Positions 61,927 to 64,000 of a stretch of 64,000 nt of DNA are shown here, piece by piece. The position numbers and the translations under genes are program-made. Each line of letters begins with the position of its first letter. Position 1 is the first letter of the stretch. This DNA is from Gammaproteobacteria bacterium (GTDB lineage Bacteria > Pseudomonadota > Gammaproteobacteria > UBA6186 > Azoamicaceae): NCBI GenBank assembly GCA_013288135.1, contig JABDCL010000001.1:1-64000 (forward strand), given 5' to 3'. Under the pieces are notes generated by a model. The model did no database searches, was not told where the DNA came from, and worked only from the letters and a program-made list of their open reading frames with translations.

Positions 61927-62810
61927 AACATCCTTATTCAACATTTGAATTTGCAAATATATACAACCATATAGGCTCTCCAATTGAAATACCTGAATGG
62001 GACACATGGTCCATTCAACGCATAATCCCAAATAATAACGGAAAAGATGTCATGGGGTGTTACCCCCTTATATTAATACAAAGTGAAGCTGATCTTAATG
62101 GCGGTCTTAAACGGTTACGAGAATTAGGGTTGATATCAATAGTCTTTGTGGCAGATGCATTTACAAACCCTTCTTTACCTCAAATGACTCAAATTTTCAA
62201 TTTAATAAAACCTTTTAAAACTCACTACTTGCATAATAATAATTTGCCTACACAATATTCAAAACATCATCGATATGAGCTAAAACAATCACTTAAACAG
62301 GTAGAAGTCCGCATTATCTCACTCTCGGACTACTTGCCCCAATGGATTGATTTATATCAAAATCTCATTACACATCACAATATTTCAGGCATTCAAGCTT
62401 TCCCCCCAAATGCATTATATGATATGGGGAAATTAGATGGTTTTACGACAATTGCTGCATTTCATAATAATACCATGGTATCCTGTCATATTTGGGCATG
62501 TAGTGATAATCAAGTCCACAGTTATTTAGCAGCTTCTAATAAAGAAGGTTATTCCTTTCGAGCTGCTTATGCGATTTACGATGCTGCGATACAGCATTTT
62601 TCAAATGTTGAAATAATAAATTTTGGAGGTAGTGCAGGATTAGGAGATAACCCAGAAGATGGACTTGCGAAGTTTAAATCCGGGTTCTCAAATCATCGTG
62701 AAATTGCTCATATTTATGGCAGTATTCTCAATCATGAGAAATATGAACTTCTAACCAAAAATTTGAATCCTAACATCCACTACTTTCCAGCTTATCGAGG
62801 TATATCATGA
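61923..62810 (+). CDS. GNAT/FemAB-like acyltransferase
   Basis: 295 residues with a FemAB/BioF2-like acetyltransferase pattern: HRYELKQSLKQ, VSCHIWACSDNQVHSYLAAS, then EIINFGGSAGLGDNPEDGLA and KFKSGFSN near the end. That final FKxxF element is typical of this branch. It probably transfers an acyl or aminoacyl group to the amino sugar made by the upstream enzymes. Four-base overlaps on both sides show tight coupling. Confidence 0.75.
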   Translation: MKHPYSTFEFANIYNHIGSPIEIPEWDTWSIQRIIPNNNGKDVMGCYPLILIQSEADLNGGLKRLRELGLISIVFVADAFTNPSLPQMTQIFNLIKPFKTHYLHNNNLPTQYSKHHRYELKQSLKQVEVRIISLSDYLPQWIDLYQNLITHHNISGIQAFPPNALYDMGKLDGFTTIAAFHNNTMVSCHIWACSDNQVHSYLAASNKEGYSFRAAYAIYDAAIQHFSNVEIINFGGSAGLGDNPEDGLAKFKSGFSNHREIAHIYGSILNHEKYELLTKNLNPNIHYFPAYRGIS

Positions 62811-63355
62811 ATATTATTGGTCAAAAGATAATTTTGCGTGCAATAGAACAACAAGATTTACCCTTACTTAAAATATGGGGAAATGATCCCGAAATTCAAC
62901 GAAATCTTGGGAGTTGGCATTTTCCAGTTTCTATTGATGCCCTAAAAAAATGGCTTGAAAATTTTAGTTTTAACGACATTAATCAACGATTTATTATTGA
63001 TACTCAAGAGCATGGACCTATTGGAACAGCAAATCTAGTATCAATAAACTGGAAAGATCGTAATGCTTTTCATGGTATGTTAATTGGGGATAAAAAATTT
63101 CGAGGTTGTGGATACGGTACAGATACAGTATTAACAATTATGCGTTATGCTTTTGAAGAGCTTGGACTCGAGCGACTCGACACTACCATTATTGAATATA
63201 ATACTGCATCGTTAAAACTCTATACTAAATGTGGATGGGCTGAAGAAGGCCGCAAAGAAAATGCTTTCTTTCGCCAAAATCGCTATTGGAACAATGTTAT
63301 TCTTGGAATAACACGTCACAACTGGGTTCAATTAAAACCCTCGCTCTCCAAGTAA
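62807..63355 (+). CDS. GNAT-family N-acetyltransferase (RimJ/RimL type)
   Basis: 182 residues, GNAT fold: NIIGQKIILRAIEQQDLPLL, the acetyl-CoA loop in DKKFRGCGYGTDTVLTIMRY, and ERLDTTIIEYNTASLKLYTK followed by CGWAEEGRKENAFF. RimJ/RimL-like members in sugar operons N-acetylate dTDP-amino sugars (compare WecD/VioB roles). The start overlaps the previous stop. It is the last gene of the plus-strand operon. Confidence 0.88.
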   Translation: MNIIGQKIILRAIEQQDLPLLKIWGNDPEIQRNLGSWHFPVSIDALKKWLENFSFNDINQRFIIDTQEHGPIGTANLVSINWKDRNAFHGMLIGDKKFRGCGYGTDTVLTIMRYAFEELGLERLDTTIIEYNTASLKLYTKCGWAEEGRKENAFFRQNRYWNNVILGITRHNWVQLKPSLSK

Positions 63356-63388
63356 GTATTTTTGTTAGCAGTAGCAAGTCTCCAGAAA

Positions 63389-64000
63389 TTAAAGCTCACA
63401 AATTGCAAAAATACTCGCACTCATATTAGGATGCTCTTTACCTAAAAGATAGCAACCTTCCATAAAAGCTTCTGATATCAATTCAGTGCCGATTAATCGA
63501 TCAAATTGAAAATTGGCAAGAGGTTTAAAAAAGATCCCTCCTGTATGTATTACTTTCAACTTTGCTTGAAGAGCTTCATCAGTAAGGGTATCTAAAAAAT
63601 AAATACGTCGATGCCCATGCTTGATATCCGCTAATGAAAGAGCATCATTAGTAGGTAAGATCCCCATTTTTACTGCAATTTGACGAGATGCCGCATATCC
63701 ATTTGGAACAATCAAAAATATGCGACCCTTCGGTGTAAGAAGCTCCCGTGCTTTAGCAAGTACGGATACTGGATCGGCAAGATGTTCTAATACATGGGCA
63801 ATAAAAATACAATCATATCGTTCATTTGTTTCATAATTTTCAAAAAGAGTACATGCCGTTTTAATGTTGTTGTTTATGACACGCACATTGTCTAAGAATT
63901 CATCAACAGCATCAATGACAGTCAAATCATCATATTTTTGAGCAAGCAATTTGGAAAATGCTCCATTAAAACATCCCATTTCTAATGCTTTTCCAGGAAG
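63389..64000 (-). CDS. Class I SAM-dependent methyltransferase, truncated by the window edge
   Basis: The frame stays open past 63979 to the window end. Just before the ATG at 63979 it reads LPGKALE, so motif I is ALEMGCFNGAFSKLL, equivalent to the usual LDxGCGxG, and the true start lies outside. Later motifs are TVIDAVDEFLDNV, CIFIAHVLEHLADPVSVLAK and GRIFLIVPNG. It is convergent with the GNAT gene. About 204 residues are visible. Target unknown; a sugar or small-molecule methylation is likely from context. Confidence 0.85.
   Translation of the reverse strand, partial: LPGKALEMGCFNGAFSKLLAQKYDDLTVIDAVDEFLDNVRVINNNIKTACTLFENYETNERYDCIFIAHVLEHLADPVSVLAKARELLTPKGRIFLIVPNGYAASRQIAVKMGILPTNDALSLADIKHGHRRIYFLDTLTDEALQAKLKVIHTGGIFFKPLANFQFDRLIGTELISEAFMEGCYLLGKEHPNMSASIFAICEL

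Overview
The window is an AT-rich chromosomal segment from a gammaproteobacterium. The gene order kdsD-lptC-lptA-lptB-rpoN-hpf-rapZ, the recR-ybaB-dnaX-ffs block and rfaH all point to that class. Long coiled-coil proteins of unknown family, several palindromic repeat families and a host-protein-like basic tail on one gene suggest a host-associated lineage such as Legionellales. That placement is inference.

Layout. 1-2.9 kb: edge of a PgeF-like gene, a 2-Cys peroxiredoxin, a small membrane protein and an LplT-like transporter. 2.9-8.2 kb: the LPS-export and sigma-54 operon, in which RpoN has lost about 70 residues from its core domain. 8.2-15.7 kb: an accessory redox/NRPS island with two Tpx-type proteins carrying Ala-rich tails (one without its peroxidatic Cys), an FAD-oxidoreductase-like protein with a basic Ala/Pro/Lys-rich N-terminus, and an orphan A-MT-PCP module. 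All four genes share the same operator-like palindrome, close to TACGTA-N4-TACGTA, at a fixed distance from a -10-like box. 15.7-21 kb: a degenerate histidine kinase, an AbiF/AbiD-type HEPN gene with its own promoter and a short terminator-ended RNA directly upstream, a sodium:solute symporter, an XRE regulator and a very small LuxR-type regulator. 21-26.6 kb: acyltransferase, TldE/TldD, a nitrilase-family amidase, YacG and YggU.

26.6-39.2 kb is accessory again. It holds a CheD-like putative deamidase, a frameshifted Cys-tailed gene, three coiled-coil or Pro/Ala-rich orphans, a three-gene relic of a type VI secretion adaptor cassette (DUF2169-like, DUF6484-like, ketosynthase-like), an NtrB-like sensor kinase, an acyl-CoA synthetase and an amino-acid permease. 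39.5-44.3 kb is core: htpG behind a clear sigma-32-type promoter, recR, ybaB, dnaX and the 4.5S RNA. 44.3-64 kb is a surface-polysaccharide locus around rfaH and tRNA-Ser(GGA). It has asnB, epimerases, a UDP-sugar dehydrogenase, wecB, a radical SAM/SPASM protein, rmlA and rmlB without rmlC/rmlD, two aminotransferase-fold proteins and two GNATs. This set suggests an N-acylated dTDP-amino-6-deoxy sugar rather than rhamnose.

Small repeats are dense. They include a 149-bp element with perfect 31-bp inverted ends, GGTGTC-palindrome elements, and a G-rich element that has entered coding sequence in dnaX and at the 3' ends of two other genes.
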